Positions 11,397-19,774 of a DNA stretch of 64,000 nucleotides are shown in pieces; position 1 is the first letter of the stretch, and each line of letters begins with the position of its first letter. The notes beneath the pieces are model-generated. The model had not been told where the DNA came from. It searched no databases and was given only the letters and a program-made list of their open reading frames with translations. Origin of the DNA: Trichormus sp. M33_DOE_039 (GTDB lineage: Bacteria; Cyanobacteriota; Cyanobacteriia; Cyanobacteriales; Nostocaceae); NCBI GenBank assembly GCA_015296085.1, contig DVDT01000082.1:97156-161155 (forward strand), in the 5' to 3' direction. Position numbers and translations under genes: made by a program.

Positions 11397-11430
11397 AGAT
11401 GCAGCACTCAAAAAGCCTAGTAGAGCAACT

Positions 11431-11739
11431 ATGTCACGTTCTTCTGGAAGAGGGATTCAAGAAGGGTTTAGTCCAATGATGAAGCATTACATTCTCAATC
11501 TCAACCCCACTGCCAAACACGAATGGGATCGGTGCATCTTAAGAGATCCTCTGACTGCAAAGCGTCCTGATATTGCCAAATTAATTGCGGAAGCAGTGGG
11601 TGCTGATACAGGCAGTTATTTGGTTAGTGTGAATATAGAAGTACAAGTTTTAGAACAAGCCGCCGCGCCTCAATCTGAACAACTTTCACTTTCATTATCT
11701 GAAGTCAACGTCTCGACTCAATTTAGAGAGGCGGCTTAA
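11431..11739 (+). CDS. Small protein of unknown function under a LexA-type box
   Basis: 102 aa, no family recognised. The N-terminal half (KHYILNLNPTAKHEWDRCILRDPL, in part) is basic and aromatic, a central RPDIAKLIAEAVGADTGS looks helical, and the C-terminus is rich in Ser, Gln and Glu. No signal peptide or membrane segment. The promoter has a perfect TATAAT overlapping a sequence that fits the cyanobacterial LexA consensus, which suggests induction on DNA damage. The start is the first ATG; MM at residues 16-17 are alternatives. It is divergent from the isochorismatase-like gene and followed by GGGGACT-type heptamers. Confidence 0.7.
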   Translation: MSRSSGRGIQEGFSPMMKHYILNLNPTAKHEWDRCILRDPLTAKRPDIAKLIAEAVGADTGSYLVSVNIEVQVLEQAAAPQSEQLSLSLSEVNVSTQFREAA

Positions 11740-11775
11740 TTGGGGACTGGGGATTAGGGATTGGGGACTGGGAAA
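11740..11775. repeat. GGGGACT/GGGGATT heptamer tract
   Basis: GGGGACTGGGGATTAGGG and further units directly after the stop codon of the 102-aa gene. Same heptamer family as at 2680-2803 and 21860-21943. Confidence 0.7.
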
Positions 11776-11980
11776 TAATCTCAGACATCTTTCCCTTGTC
11801 TTCTTTCTTAGAGTTGGTTACACCTATTTTGAATATTAAGGAGACGTGGTAAATCGCCGTCTCTACACAAATCTATTTGTCAATTAATCCTACGACTTTG
11901 AAAGGATGCGTATAACTTCCTCAAGGAACTGTAATTTTAGATAGCTGATAATAAAAAGCTTTAAAACAGGTAACTTGAGT

Positions 11981-13606
11981 ATGAAGTGCTTATTTATAGT
12001 TTGGGTACTTGTACTATCGTTAGTCTTTCCCAATTCTGCGATCGCCCAAACCAAACAGCCCTATACTTTAATCCCAGGACTGGGAACATACAATCATCCA
12101 GTTTCTACCCAAAACCCGGAAGCGCAAAAGTTTTTCGATCAAGGTTTAAATCTCGTTTACGGCTTTAATCATGATGAAGCCGTGCGTTCTTTTCAACACG
12201 CGGCTGAACTTGACCCGCAAATGGCAATGGCATATTGGGGAATAGCCTTGGCTCTTGGCCCTAATATTAACTCCGTCGTCACCAGTGAAAAAGAACAAGC
12301 TGCCTATCAAGCCATCCAAAAAGCTTCAGAATTAGCTGTGCAAGCATCAATTCCAGAACAAGATTATATTCAGGCTTTAGCAAAACGTTATTCCCCCAAT
12401 CCTAATGCAGATTTACATCCTTTAGATGTGGACTATGCCCAAGCAATGGCCAGTCTATTTCAACGCTACCCTGATGACTTAGATGTAGCCACTTTATATG
12501 CTGAAAGCCTAATGGATTTGCATCCTTGGCAACTGTGGACACATGATGGTCAACCACAGCCAGGGACAAACAAAATTGTGGCTGTTTTAGAATATGTTCT
12601 AGAACGAAATCCCAATCATCCAGGCGCGAATCACTACTATATCCATGCGGTAGAAGCGTCATTACATCCAGAACGCGCCCTGGCAAGTGCCAAGCGTTTA
12701 GAAACCTTAGTACCTGCGGCTGGACACTTGGTACATATGCCTGGACATATTTATTTCCGCGTCGGAGATTATCCGGGAGCAATGCGAGTGAATGAGCAGG
12801 CGATCGCTCAAGATACACCTTACATCTGTCACAATCAAGTCAAAGGTATTTATTCTCAGTTATATCTCACTCACAATCTACATTTTCTGATGGTCGCTAG
12901 TAGTATGGCAGGCAATCATCAAAAAGCTTTGCAAGCGGCTGATCAATTAATTGCTCATGCGACTTCCATCGACCCTCATTTACCCATGCTAGAGGGATTT
13001 CTGGGTAATAAATTATTAATACAAGCCCGATTTGGTGATTGGGAAGATATTTTACAAACTCCTCGACCTGATGCCACACTTCTAACTACTAACGCACTGT
13101 GGCACTTTACACGCGGTTTAGCATACGCAGCCTACAACCAGCCAAAAGATGCAGTGATAGAAAGCCGTGCGTTGCTAGCTGCCAGCAAGATAATGCCAGC
13201 AGAATCCACCATTGGTTTTACACCTGCCAGTCGCATTTTAGACATTGCCCAAAAATTGCTAGATGCCAAGATTGGTGAATCTAAGGGTGATTATAATAGT
13301 GCGATCGCCACATTGCAACAAGCAGTAGTAGCAGAAGATAACCTAGATTACGTAGAGCCACCAGACTGGTACTTTCCCACAAGGGAAGCATTGGGAAACG
13401 TTCTTTTAGCTAAAGGCGATTATGCCGCAGCAGAGTCAGTATTTCGCACTGATTTAACTAAATATCCCCATAATGGGCGTTCTTTATTTGGTTTGCAGGC
13501 AAGTTTGCAAGCACAGGGTAAACACCAAGCTGCAACACAAGTAGAAGCAGAACTTGCTCAAGTATGGCGAGATTCAGACACTCAGCTACACATCGAGAAT
13601 CTTTGA
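11981..13606 (+). CDS. Exported TPR-repeat protein
   Basis: 541-aa protein with an N-terminal signal peptide (hydrophobic LFIVWVLVLSLVF, cleavage likely after NSAIAQ) and tetratricopeptide-like repeats: FFDQGLNLVYGFNHDEAVRSFQHA near residue 50, a second group near 210-260 and a C-terminal pair near 430-520 (ALGNVLLAKGDYAAAESVF). HxxxMPGHIYFRVGDY in the middle is typical of a family of bacterial TPR proteins of unknown role. It probably acts in the periplasm as a protein scaffold. I start at ATG 11981; a TTG two codons earlier is possible but has a poorer context. A strong hairpin with a T run follows. Confidence 0.8.
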   Translation: MKCLFIVWVLVLSLVFPNSAIAQTKQPYTLIPGLGTYNHPVSTQNPEAQKFFDQGLNLVYGFNHDEAVRSFQHAAELDPQMAMAYWGIALALGPNINSVVTSEKEQAAYQAIQKASELAVQASIPEQDYIQALAKRYSPNPNADLHPLDVDYAQAMASLFQRYPDDLDVATLYAESLMDLHPWQLWTHDGQPQPGTNKIVAVLEYVLERNPNHPGANHYYIHAVEASLHPERALASAKRLETLVPAAGHLVHMPGHIYFRVGDYPGAMRVNEQAIAQDTPYICHNQVKGIYSQLYLTHNLHFLMVASSMAGNHQKALQAADQLIAHATSIDPHLPMLEGFLGNKLLIQARFGDWEDILQTPRPDATLLTTNALWHFTRGLAYAAYNQPKDAVIESRALLAASKIMPAESTIGFTPASRILDIAQKLLDAKIGESKGDYNSAIATLQQAVVAEDNLDYVEPPDWYFPTREALGNVLLAKGDYAAAESVFRTDLTKYPHNGRSLFGLQASLQAQGKHQAATQVEAELAQVWRDSDTQLHIENL

Positions 13607-13634
13607 AATATCAATAGGGTTAATCTATTTTGGA

Positions 13635-13679
13635 TTTTAGATTTTGGGTTGGGATTTGATCCAAAATCTAAAATTTTTT
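13635..13679 (+). terminator. Hairpin terminator after the TPR gene
   Basis: TTTTAGATTTTGG pairs with CCAAAATCTAAAA across a 13-base loop, followed by six T residues. The stem is one version of an ATTTTAGATTTTGG repeat that also forms the ends of the MITE-like element at 60429-60582. Confidence 0.75.
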
Positions 13680-13793
13680 CACTCAAAATAAATAAGAAAG
13701 TAATTTATTTTAAAATTTAACTCCCATAAGTTGTATATTTATAGTTAGAATAATTGCAATGTATTAAGAATTAAGCAACTGAAAAAATAATCA

Positions 13794-13823
13794 CGATATG
13801 ACTTACGCAAATAAGTCATATCG
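13794..13823. repeat. Perfect 12-bp stem-loop
   Basis: CGATATGACTTA, loop CGCAAA, TAAGTCATATCG. It stands alone in the 404-bp spacer upstream of the methyltransferase pseudogene. GACTTACGCAA-type palindromes are dispersed in Nostocales spacers. Nothing else is seen in this spacer beyond the terminator above. Confidence 0.7.
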
Positions 13824-14010
13824 AGTCATTTGTCAGCAAAATTAATGATGATAAATGCACATATGTTGTGGGGGTTTAGCAATGATTAAACTCCTATGAG
13901 AGATATTGTTTTCCCTCACCCATATTTGGTATTTTCTATCAAAGCTTAAGTTCTATTAATGTTGAACATACAGAAATCTTCCATCAGTATCAATTAGGAA
14001 TTATAGAAAT

Positions 14011-15044
14011 ATGAATCAATCTGTTGCTATTCCCCGTGGAGGAATACCAGCCTCTATTGCTATGCTGCAAATGATTTCTGGTTTTTGGGTATCACAAGCA
14101 ATCTACATAGCAGCTAAACTGGGTATTGCAGATTACCTGAATGATACGCCCAAAACTACTCAAGAACTGGCAGTCATTACTAATACTCACGCGCCACCCT
14201 GTATCGTTTGTTGCGCGCCTTGGCTAGCGTGGGCATATTTGCAGAGGATGACAGACACAAGTTTTCATTAACACCGTTAGCAACGACATTACAAACAAAT
14301 ACTCCTGGTTCATTGAGATATTTAGCGATCGCCATACTAGGACAAGATCATTATTTAGGTTGGGGTAATTTGCTCCACGGTGTGAAAACAGGGGAGATTG
14401 CTTTTGACCACATTGCTGGTATGAATCTTTGGGAATATTACGCCCAAAACCCAGAAGATAGTCAACCTTTTAACCGGGCAATGACAAATTTCACGGCTAT
14501 AGCGGTAGATGCAATTATCTCCAGCTATGATTTCTCTGGGTTTCACACCATCATTGATATTGGTGGTGGTCAAGGTACTTTGTTGAGTGGAATTCTCAAA
14601 ACCAACCCCCATTTGCAAGGAATGCTCTTCGATTTAGCAACAGTCACCAAAGAAGCAAAACTAAACCTGCAAATAGAAGGGATTAGCGATCGCACTAAAG
14701 TTATATCCGGCAACTTTTTTGAATCAATCCCACAAGGTGGTGATGCTTATTTACTGAAGCACATAATTCACGATTGGGATGAGGAACAAGCTTTAACTAT
14801 TCTGAAAAATTGCCATCAAGCTATGACAGAACAAGGCAAACTACTAATCTTTGAAACAGTTATCCCCCCCAGCAATGAACCATCCTTCAGTAAATTAATG
14901 GATATTAATATGTTGGTTATGACTGGCGGACAAGAACGCACAGCCGAAGAATATCAAACACTGCTAGCCACAGCCGGCTTCCAATTAACTCAGATTGTTT
15001 CCACCGCCTCACCATTGAGCATTATTGAAGCGATTAAGGTGTAG
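14011..15044 (+). pseudogene. SAM-dependent O-methyltransferase, split by a frameshift
   Basis: Two overlapping frames make one protein of about 344 aa of the family-2 O-methyltransferase/hydroxyneurosporene methyltransferase type. The first (from MNQSVAIPRG) has the dimerisation domain; the second has the winged-helix end (LLRALASVGIF), the SAM-binding DIGGGQGTLL, and LLKHIIHDWDEEQA. Reading passes from the first to the second frame if one base is restored near 14191-14200 (GCGCCACCCTG), where CCA-nCC-CTG-TAT-CGT-TTG would restore the expected LYRLLRALAS. A one-base deletion or a sequencing error explains it. The acceptor substrate is unknown. If truly broken, the first frame makes only 86 aa. 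Confidence 0.85.
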
Positions 15045-15095
15045 AAATAAAAAGATTAAATTGATACGACTTTAAACTACCAGTTACTTATGAGC

Positions 15096-15331
15096 TTTGT
15101 TGACGGTTAACTGTTAATACAGCGGTTTGCAGTTGAATGAAATACAGACCTAACCCCTAACCCCTTCCCTACAAGGGAAGGGGAATAAAACTCAAAGCCT
15201 CTAACGCCACTTGCTACAACGGAGGGAACCTCCGCAACGCAGTGGCTCCTCCTTGTAGGAGAGAGGTTTGGAGAGAGGTCAAAACTGTGCTACACCCAAA
15301 CGAGAACCGCTACAGTTAACCGTCAACAAAA
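15096..15331. mobile_element. MITE-like palindromic element with about 30-bp terminal inverted repeats
   Basis: TTTGTTGACGGTTAACTGT at the left end is repeated inverted at the right end (ACAGTTAACCGTCAACAAA), and both ends then carry AGCGGTT. Between them lie CTAACCCCTAACCCC and CTTCCCTACAAGGGAAG, then TTGTAGGAGAGAGG. The element has no coding capacity and fills almost the whole gap between the methyltransferase pseudogene and rpiA. Confidence 0.65.
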
Positions 15332-15341
15332 AATAGGCAAA

Positions 15342-16046
15342 TTACAATTGACGGACTACAGGCTGTCCATCGATAACTTCACCAACTAAAACTACATCAG
15401 CACAGTTGACAAAAATACCATTTTCAAGAACACCAGGAATATTATTCAGGGTTTTTTCTAAGTTTACGGGGTCATCAATAGAGTCAAATCTGACATCTAA
15501 GACAAAGTTACCTTGGTCAGTGATGACTGGCCCGGCCTTCTTCACACCCATACGCAGTTCTGGTTTACCGCCGAGTTCCTTAATCGCATTGGTGACGGGA
15601 GTAATTGCCATTGGAATCACTTCTACTGGTACAGCAAACACAGAACCTAAACGGTCTACTAATTTGCCACTATCTACCACGACGATAAATTGAGTCGCCA
15701 AATAATCAACTACCTTCTCACGGGTATGGGCTGCACCACCCCCTTTAATTAAATTCTTGTTGGGGTCAACTTCATCAGCCCCATCAATGGCAATATCAAT
15801 ATGGTCAACAGCGTCGAGAGTGGTGAGAGGAACACCATATTGTTTCGCTAACACCTCAGACTGAAATGAGGTAGGAATGCCCACAATATCTTTTAGTTCA
15901 CCAGATTTGAGGCGATCGCCCAAATATTGAATCGTGTAAGCTGTAGTTGAACCTGTACCCAAGCCCACAATTGAACCTGACTTCACCAAAGCAGCTGCGG
16001 CTTTACCGACTTCTTGCTTCATTAAAGTAACGGGGTCTGCTGTCAT
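15342..16046 (-). CDS. rpiA: Ribose-5-phosphate isomerase A
   Basis: Interconverts ribose 5-phosphate and ribulose 5-phosphate in the Calvin and pentose phosphate cycles. The protein (234 aa from the chosen start) has [19 protein letters not shown] (phosphate loop), DGADEVD with the catalytic Asp residues, and [16 protein letters not shown] start at ATG 16046, giving MTADPVTLM, because AGGAG lies eight bases upstream; a TTG two codons earlier would be a poorer start. It is convergent with the upstream pseudogene, with the palindromic element between them. It acts in the same pathway as tkt in this window. Confidence 0.96.
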   Translation of the reverse strand: MTADPVTLMKQEVGKAAAALVKSGSIVGLGTGSTTAYTIQYLGDRLKSGELKDIVGIPTSFQSEVLAKQYGVPLTTLDAVDHIDIAIDGADEVDPNKNLIKGGGAAHTREKVVDYLATQFIVVVDSGKLVDRLGSVFAVPVEVIPMAITPVTNAIKELGGKPELRMGVKKAGPVITDQGNFVLDVRFDSIDDPVNLEKTLNNIPGVLENGIFVNCADVVLVGEVIDGQPVVRQL

Positions 16047-16210
16047 GCCCAAAACTCCTGAAATATCGACTAAATAAAAGGCTTGTCCACAGCAGACTAT
16101 ACTACAATCCCTGGCACTTCAATATTCACTCTTGACACAATTAGACGGAAGGAGGGGGACAAGGCTCACAGGTGTAGGTTGTTTACGCTTTGCCTATAAG
16201 ACAGTGTTTT

Positions 16211-16250
16211 AGGGTGTAAGGGTATAGGGGTATAGGGGTGTAGGGGTGGA
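16211..16250. repeat. GGTATAGG / GGTGTAGG short tandem repeat
   Basis: Repeated GGTGTAAGG, GGTATAGGGG and GGTGTAGGGG units in the spacer between rpiA and the SLH gene (16047-16464). The same units occur at 21812-21850, 33733-33775 and 43985-44025. Nothing else supportable is seen in this 418-bp spacer. Confidence 0.75.
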
Positions 16251-16464
16251 TGAAAATATCATTCTGTTGTTGGTTTGATAGTCATCACTCACTGCTCTAT
16301 TAAAAACCTAAACTTGTTGGGACAAGGGAGAAGTGATTCCTATGCCCAATGCCCAATCCCCAATCCCGGCAACCTTCTTTGTAGAAATGTGTCAACATAA
16401 ATAATCAGTGCGCGATGCATCGGTTGTTGTCCATACACAAAAGCAGATTTACGTGGTCAGAAAT

Positions 16465-17148
16465 ATGCGCCCTTGGCTAAGTACATTTTCTTTAGTGCTA
16501 CTACTCCAAAGCTTCCCGGTAATTGTGCAAGCGCAAACGACCGAAACTAATACGGGAGTGACATCAGAAGTAATTCAACAGGTAATTGCTGCCAAATTAA
16601 TGACTAATTCCCCGGATGGTAACTTTTATCCAGAAAGGTTAATTAGTCGTGCAGAATTAGCGGCGATTTTAGTCAAAGCATTTAATTTGGATAAACAAGA
16701 AGCAGCTAAACAAGAAAAATCAATCCCTGTTTCCGATGTTCCCTCTTCTCACTGGGCTTATCGAGATATTCAGATAGTTTTGAAAACAGATGTCATGAAA
16801 GGTTATCGGGGGAATTTATTTTTCCCCAATCAACGAGTCACAAGGGCAGAAGGTTTGGCGATTTTTGCCCAAGCTTATGGAGTATTCCAATTTGGTGATG
16901 ATTCTGTGAATGAAATTCTTGCCTCATATCCCGATGCAGCATCTATACCTAGTTGGGCTAGAAAAGCGATCGCTACAGTAGTCACAGAAGGATTTATTAA
17001 CACCGATGCTCAAAATAATATATCCCCCTTAAGACCGATGAATCGTGGGGATATCGCCTATGTTTTGAGTAAATATTTGCAACGACAGCAAAAGCAACCG
17101 GAAACACCAGAAGTTCCCAGTGTTACCAATACACCGCCAACTTTCTAG
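16465..17148 (+). CDS. Exported SLH-domain protein
   Basis: About 227 aa with a signal peptide (WLSTFSLVLLLQSFPVIVQAQ region) and surface-layer homology motifs: LISRAELAAILVKAFNL, a second unit centred on VTRAEGLAIFAQAYG and a third near MNRGDIAYVLSKYLQ, each preceded by the aromatic SHWAYRDI/SWARKAI type segment. SLH domains anchor proteins to peptidoglycan-linked polymers. Unlike typical cyanobacterial SLH porins it lacks the C-terminal OprB barrel, so it is an SLH-only protein with a short Pro/Thr tail. The start at ATG 16465 gives the signal peptide; GTG starts upstream would hide it. Confidence 0.82.
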   Translation: MRPWLSTFSLVLLLQSFPVIVQAQTTETNTGVTSEVIQQVIAAKLMTNSPDGNFYPERLISRAELAAILVKAFNLDKQEAAKQEKSIPVSDVPSSHWAYRDIQIVLKTDVMKGYRGNLFFPNQRVTRAEGLAIFAQAYGVFQFGDDSVNEILASYPDAASIPSWARKAIATVVTEGFINTDAQNNISPLRPMNRGDIAYVLSKYLQRQQKQPETPEVPSVTNTPPTF

Positions 17149-17606
17149 TTTCTTCAGACAAAAATAAAACAGCAAAAGTAAAAAGATCACATCCTTACAA
17201 TGTGGGCTGTTTGTCCACACTACTGACAGCATATCAACTCAAAATCCCCTGAATAATCTGTCCACAAAACTCACAATGTTCTCGTAGCGTCTTGAACAGA
17301 AGGAGTTTAGATGCACTTTGGGTTTTCCGGTTGGCATCTGTTGCAGAATTTTGCCGCAATGATAAAAATGTCTATTTTGCTACTTTCTCAAAATGCAACC
17401 GATCACATACTTTAAAGTAATTTCGCGGTATGTGCTGACAGCATAAATATCTAGTAAAAATTGCTGAAAGTCTAGTATTGAATTAGCCGTTACAGATGAT
17501 TACATTCTAGACTGCTACTTAGTGACAGTTTAATTCTATCGGCAACCCGACCGTGGGAAAATCAAAATACCGAAAGTTAGAGATTTAGAGAGGAAAGCAC
17601 TATAAT
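17149..17606. other. Spacer between the SLH gene and dxs
   Basis: 458 bp. It contains one small reading frame with a strong ribosome site (17311-17415, listed separately) and must hold the dxs promoter. No heptamer array is present. Confidence 0.45.
17311..17415 (+). CDS. Possible 34-aa peptide upstream of dxs
   Basis: A 34-codon frame starting MHFGFSGWHLLQNFAAM and ending DATDHIL-like residues NATDHIL. AAGGAG lies six to seven bases before the ATG, a better ribosome site than that of many genes here. The middle is hydrophobic (MIKMSILLL). It ends about 190 bp before dxs and might be a leader peptide or a small membrane protein. No family recognised. Confidence 0.35.
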   Translation: MHFGFSGWHLLQNFAAMIKMSILLLSQNATDHIL

Positions 17607-19514
17607 ATGCACCTGAGTGAAATTACCCATCCCAATCAGTTGCACGGTTTATCTATCCGGCAATTACAACAGATTGCCCGGCAAATTCGTGATAAGCACC
17701 TGCAAACAGTGGCGGCAACTGGTGGACATCTAGGGCCTGGTTTGGGTGTTGTAGAGTTAACTTTAGGACTGTACCAAACTCTAGACCTAGATTGCGATAA
17801 AGTTATTTGGGATGTAGGACACCAGGCTTATCCCCACAAACTCATTACAGGACGTTACAGTGACTTCCACACCCTCAGACAAAAAGATGGTGTAGCTGGT
17901 TATCTCAAACGGGGCGAAAATAAATTTGACCACTTTGGCGCAGGTCATGCTTCTACCAGCATCTCAGCTGCATTGGGCATGGCCTTAGCGCGAGATATGA
18001 ACGGTGAAAAATTTAAGGTTGCGGCTGTCATTGGAGATGGTGCTTTAACTGGTGGGATGGCTTTAGAAGCTATCAACCACGCCGGACATTTACCCAAAAC
18101 TAACCTGTTAGTCGTTCTCAACGACAATGAGATGTCTATTTCTCCCAATGTGGGAGCAATTCCTCGTTATCTCAATAAAATGCGCCTCAGTCCGCCGGTG
18201 CAGTTCATCAAAGATAACTTTGAGGAACAATTCAAACACATTCCTTTCGTGGGTGAATCTCTCTCTCCCGAACTAGGACGCATCAAGGAAGGAATGAAAC
18301 GGTTGGCTGTTCCCAAGGTAGGAGCAGTTTTTGAAGAACTAGGCTTTACTTACATGGGGCCAGTGGATGGGCATAATTTGGAAGAACTAATCGCCACATT
18401 CCAACAAGCACATCAAATTGCTGGGCCGGTGTTAGTTCATGTAGTCACAGTCAAGGGTAAAGGCTACGAAATCGCTGAGAAAGACCAAGTTGGCTACCAC
18501 GCCCAAAACCCATTTAACTTGACCACAGGAAAAGCGATTCCTTCTAATAAGCCTAAACCCCCAGCTTACGCCAAAGTCTTTTCTCACACCCTCGTCAAAC
18601 TAGCCGAACAAAACCCCAGAATTATCGGCATTACAGCGGCGATGGCCACAGGAACTGGTTTAGATAAACTGCAAGCCAAATTACCCAATCAGTATATTGA
18701 TGTCGGTATTGCAGAACAACACGCTGTCACTCTGGCGGCTGGGTTGGCTTGTGAAGGTATGCGTCCTGTAGCTGCGATTTACTCTACCTTCCTACAAAGA
18801 GCTTACGATCAGATCATTCATGATGTCTGTATTCAAAACCTACCAGTATTCTTTTGTCTAGATAGGGCTGGTATTGTCGGTGCAGATGGGCCTACCCACC
18901 AAGGTATGTATGATATTGCTTATCTGCGTTGTATTCCCAATATGGTGCTGATGGCCCCGAAAGATGAAGCAGAACTGCAACGTATGGTAGTAACTGGGAT
19001 TAACCACACCAGTAGCCCGATTGCTATGCGTTTCCCCAGAGGTAATGGCTATGGTGTCCCTCTGATGGAAGAAGGCTGGGAACCTTTGGAAATCGGCAAA
19101 GGTGAAATTCTCCGCAATGGTGATGATGTGTTAATCGTTGGCTACGGCACAATGGTTTATCCCAGTATGCAGGCGGCAGAAATTCTCAGCGAACACGGCA
19201 TTGAAGCGACTGTAATTAATGCTCGGTTTGTGAAACCTTTGGATACAGAGTTAATTGTACCTTTAGCGAAGAAGATTGGGCGTATAGTCACTCTTGAAGA
19301 AGGTTGTGTTATGGGTGGCTTTGGTTCAGCAGTAGCCGAAGCCCTACTGGATGCAGATGTAGTTGTCCCTGTGAAACGCATCGGTATTCCAGATGTGTTA
19401 GTAGAACATGCTACACCTGATGAATCTAAAGCAGAACTAGGTTTAACTAGCCGTCAGATCGCAGAAAGAGTTTTGCAAGCTTTCTTCGAGCAAAAAGTGT
19501 CTGCTGTTGTTTAG
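17607..19514 (+). CDS. dxs: 1-deoxy-D-xylulose-5-phosphate synthase
   Basis: Thiamine-diphosphate enzyme that joins pyruvate and glyceraldehyde 3-phosphate, the first step of the MEP isoprenoid pathway that feeds carotenoids, chlorophyll phytol and quinones. The 635-aa protein has [13 protein letters not shown], the TPP site [18 protein letters not shown] (about 146-163), the glutamate in [15 protein letters not shown] (about 372) and the phosphate-binding RFPRGNG. Length is normal. A long leader region precedes it and an intrinsic terminator follows 50 bp after the stop. Confidence 0.97.
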   Translation: MHLSEITHPNQLHGLSIRQLQQIARQIRDKHLQTVAATGGHLGPGLGVVELTLGLYQTLDLDCDKVIWDVGHQAYPHKLITGRYSDFHTLRQKDGVAGYLKRGENKFDHFGAGHASTSISAALGMALARDMNGEKFKVAAVIGDGALTGGMALEAINHAGHLPKTNLLVVLNDNEMSISPNVGAIPRYLNKMRLSPPVQFIKDNFEEQFKHIPFVGESLSPELGRIKEGMKRLAVPKVGAVFEELGFTYMGPVDGHNLEELIATFQQAHQIAGPVLVHVVTVKGKGYEIAEKDQVGYHAQNPFNLTTGKAIPSNKPKPPAYAKVFSHTLVKLAEQNPRIIGITAAMATGTGLDKLQAKLPNQYIDVGIAEQHAVTLAAGLACEGMRPVAAIYSTFLQRAYDQIIHDVCIQNLPVFFCLDRAGIVGADGPTHQGMYDIAYLRCIPNMVLMAPKDEAELQRMVVTGINHTSSPIAMRFPRGNGYGVPLMEEGWEPLEIGKGEILRNGDDVLIVGYGTMVYPSMQAAEILSEHGIEATVINARFVKPLDTELIVPLAKKIGRIVTLEEGCVMGGFGSAVAEALLDADVVVPVKRIGIPDVLVEHATPDESKAELGLTSRQIAERVLQAFFEQKVSAVV

Positions 19515-19560
19515 TTAATTAGCAGTAAATACTCTGCTTTTTCTCAGATATTAGTCAAAA

Positions 19561-19590
19561 ATAACCCCTAAAAATAGGGGTTATTTTGTA
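19561..19590 (+). terminator. Intrinsic terminator of dxs
   Basis: AATAACCCCTA pairs with TAGGGGTTATT across a four-base A loop, followed by TT and further T-rich sequence, about 50 bp after the dxs stop. Confidence 0.85.
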
Positions 19591-19774
19591 TTTTTGAAAA
19601 ATATCATGCCTGAGATAGATGCAATTTATTTTTGTAAATCCAGTCAATACTCCGAAAACAGATTTTTCCGAATAAATTGATGAACAGATACAGACAAAGC
19701 TGACTTTAATGGTGATGCGATCGCTGTTGTGAAATGGTACTAATAATCAAGTCAGCTTATGCTTCCCCCTAACT

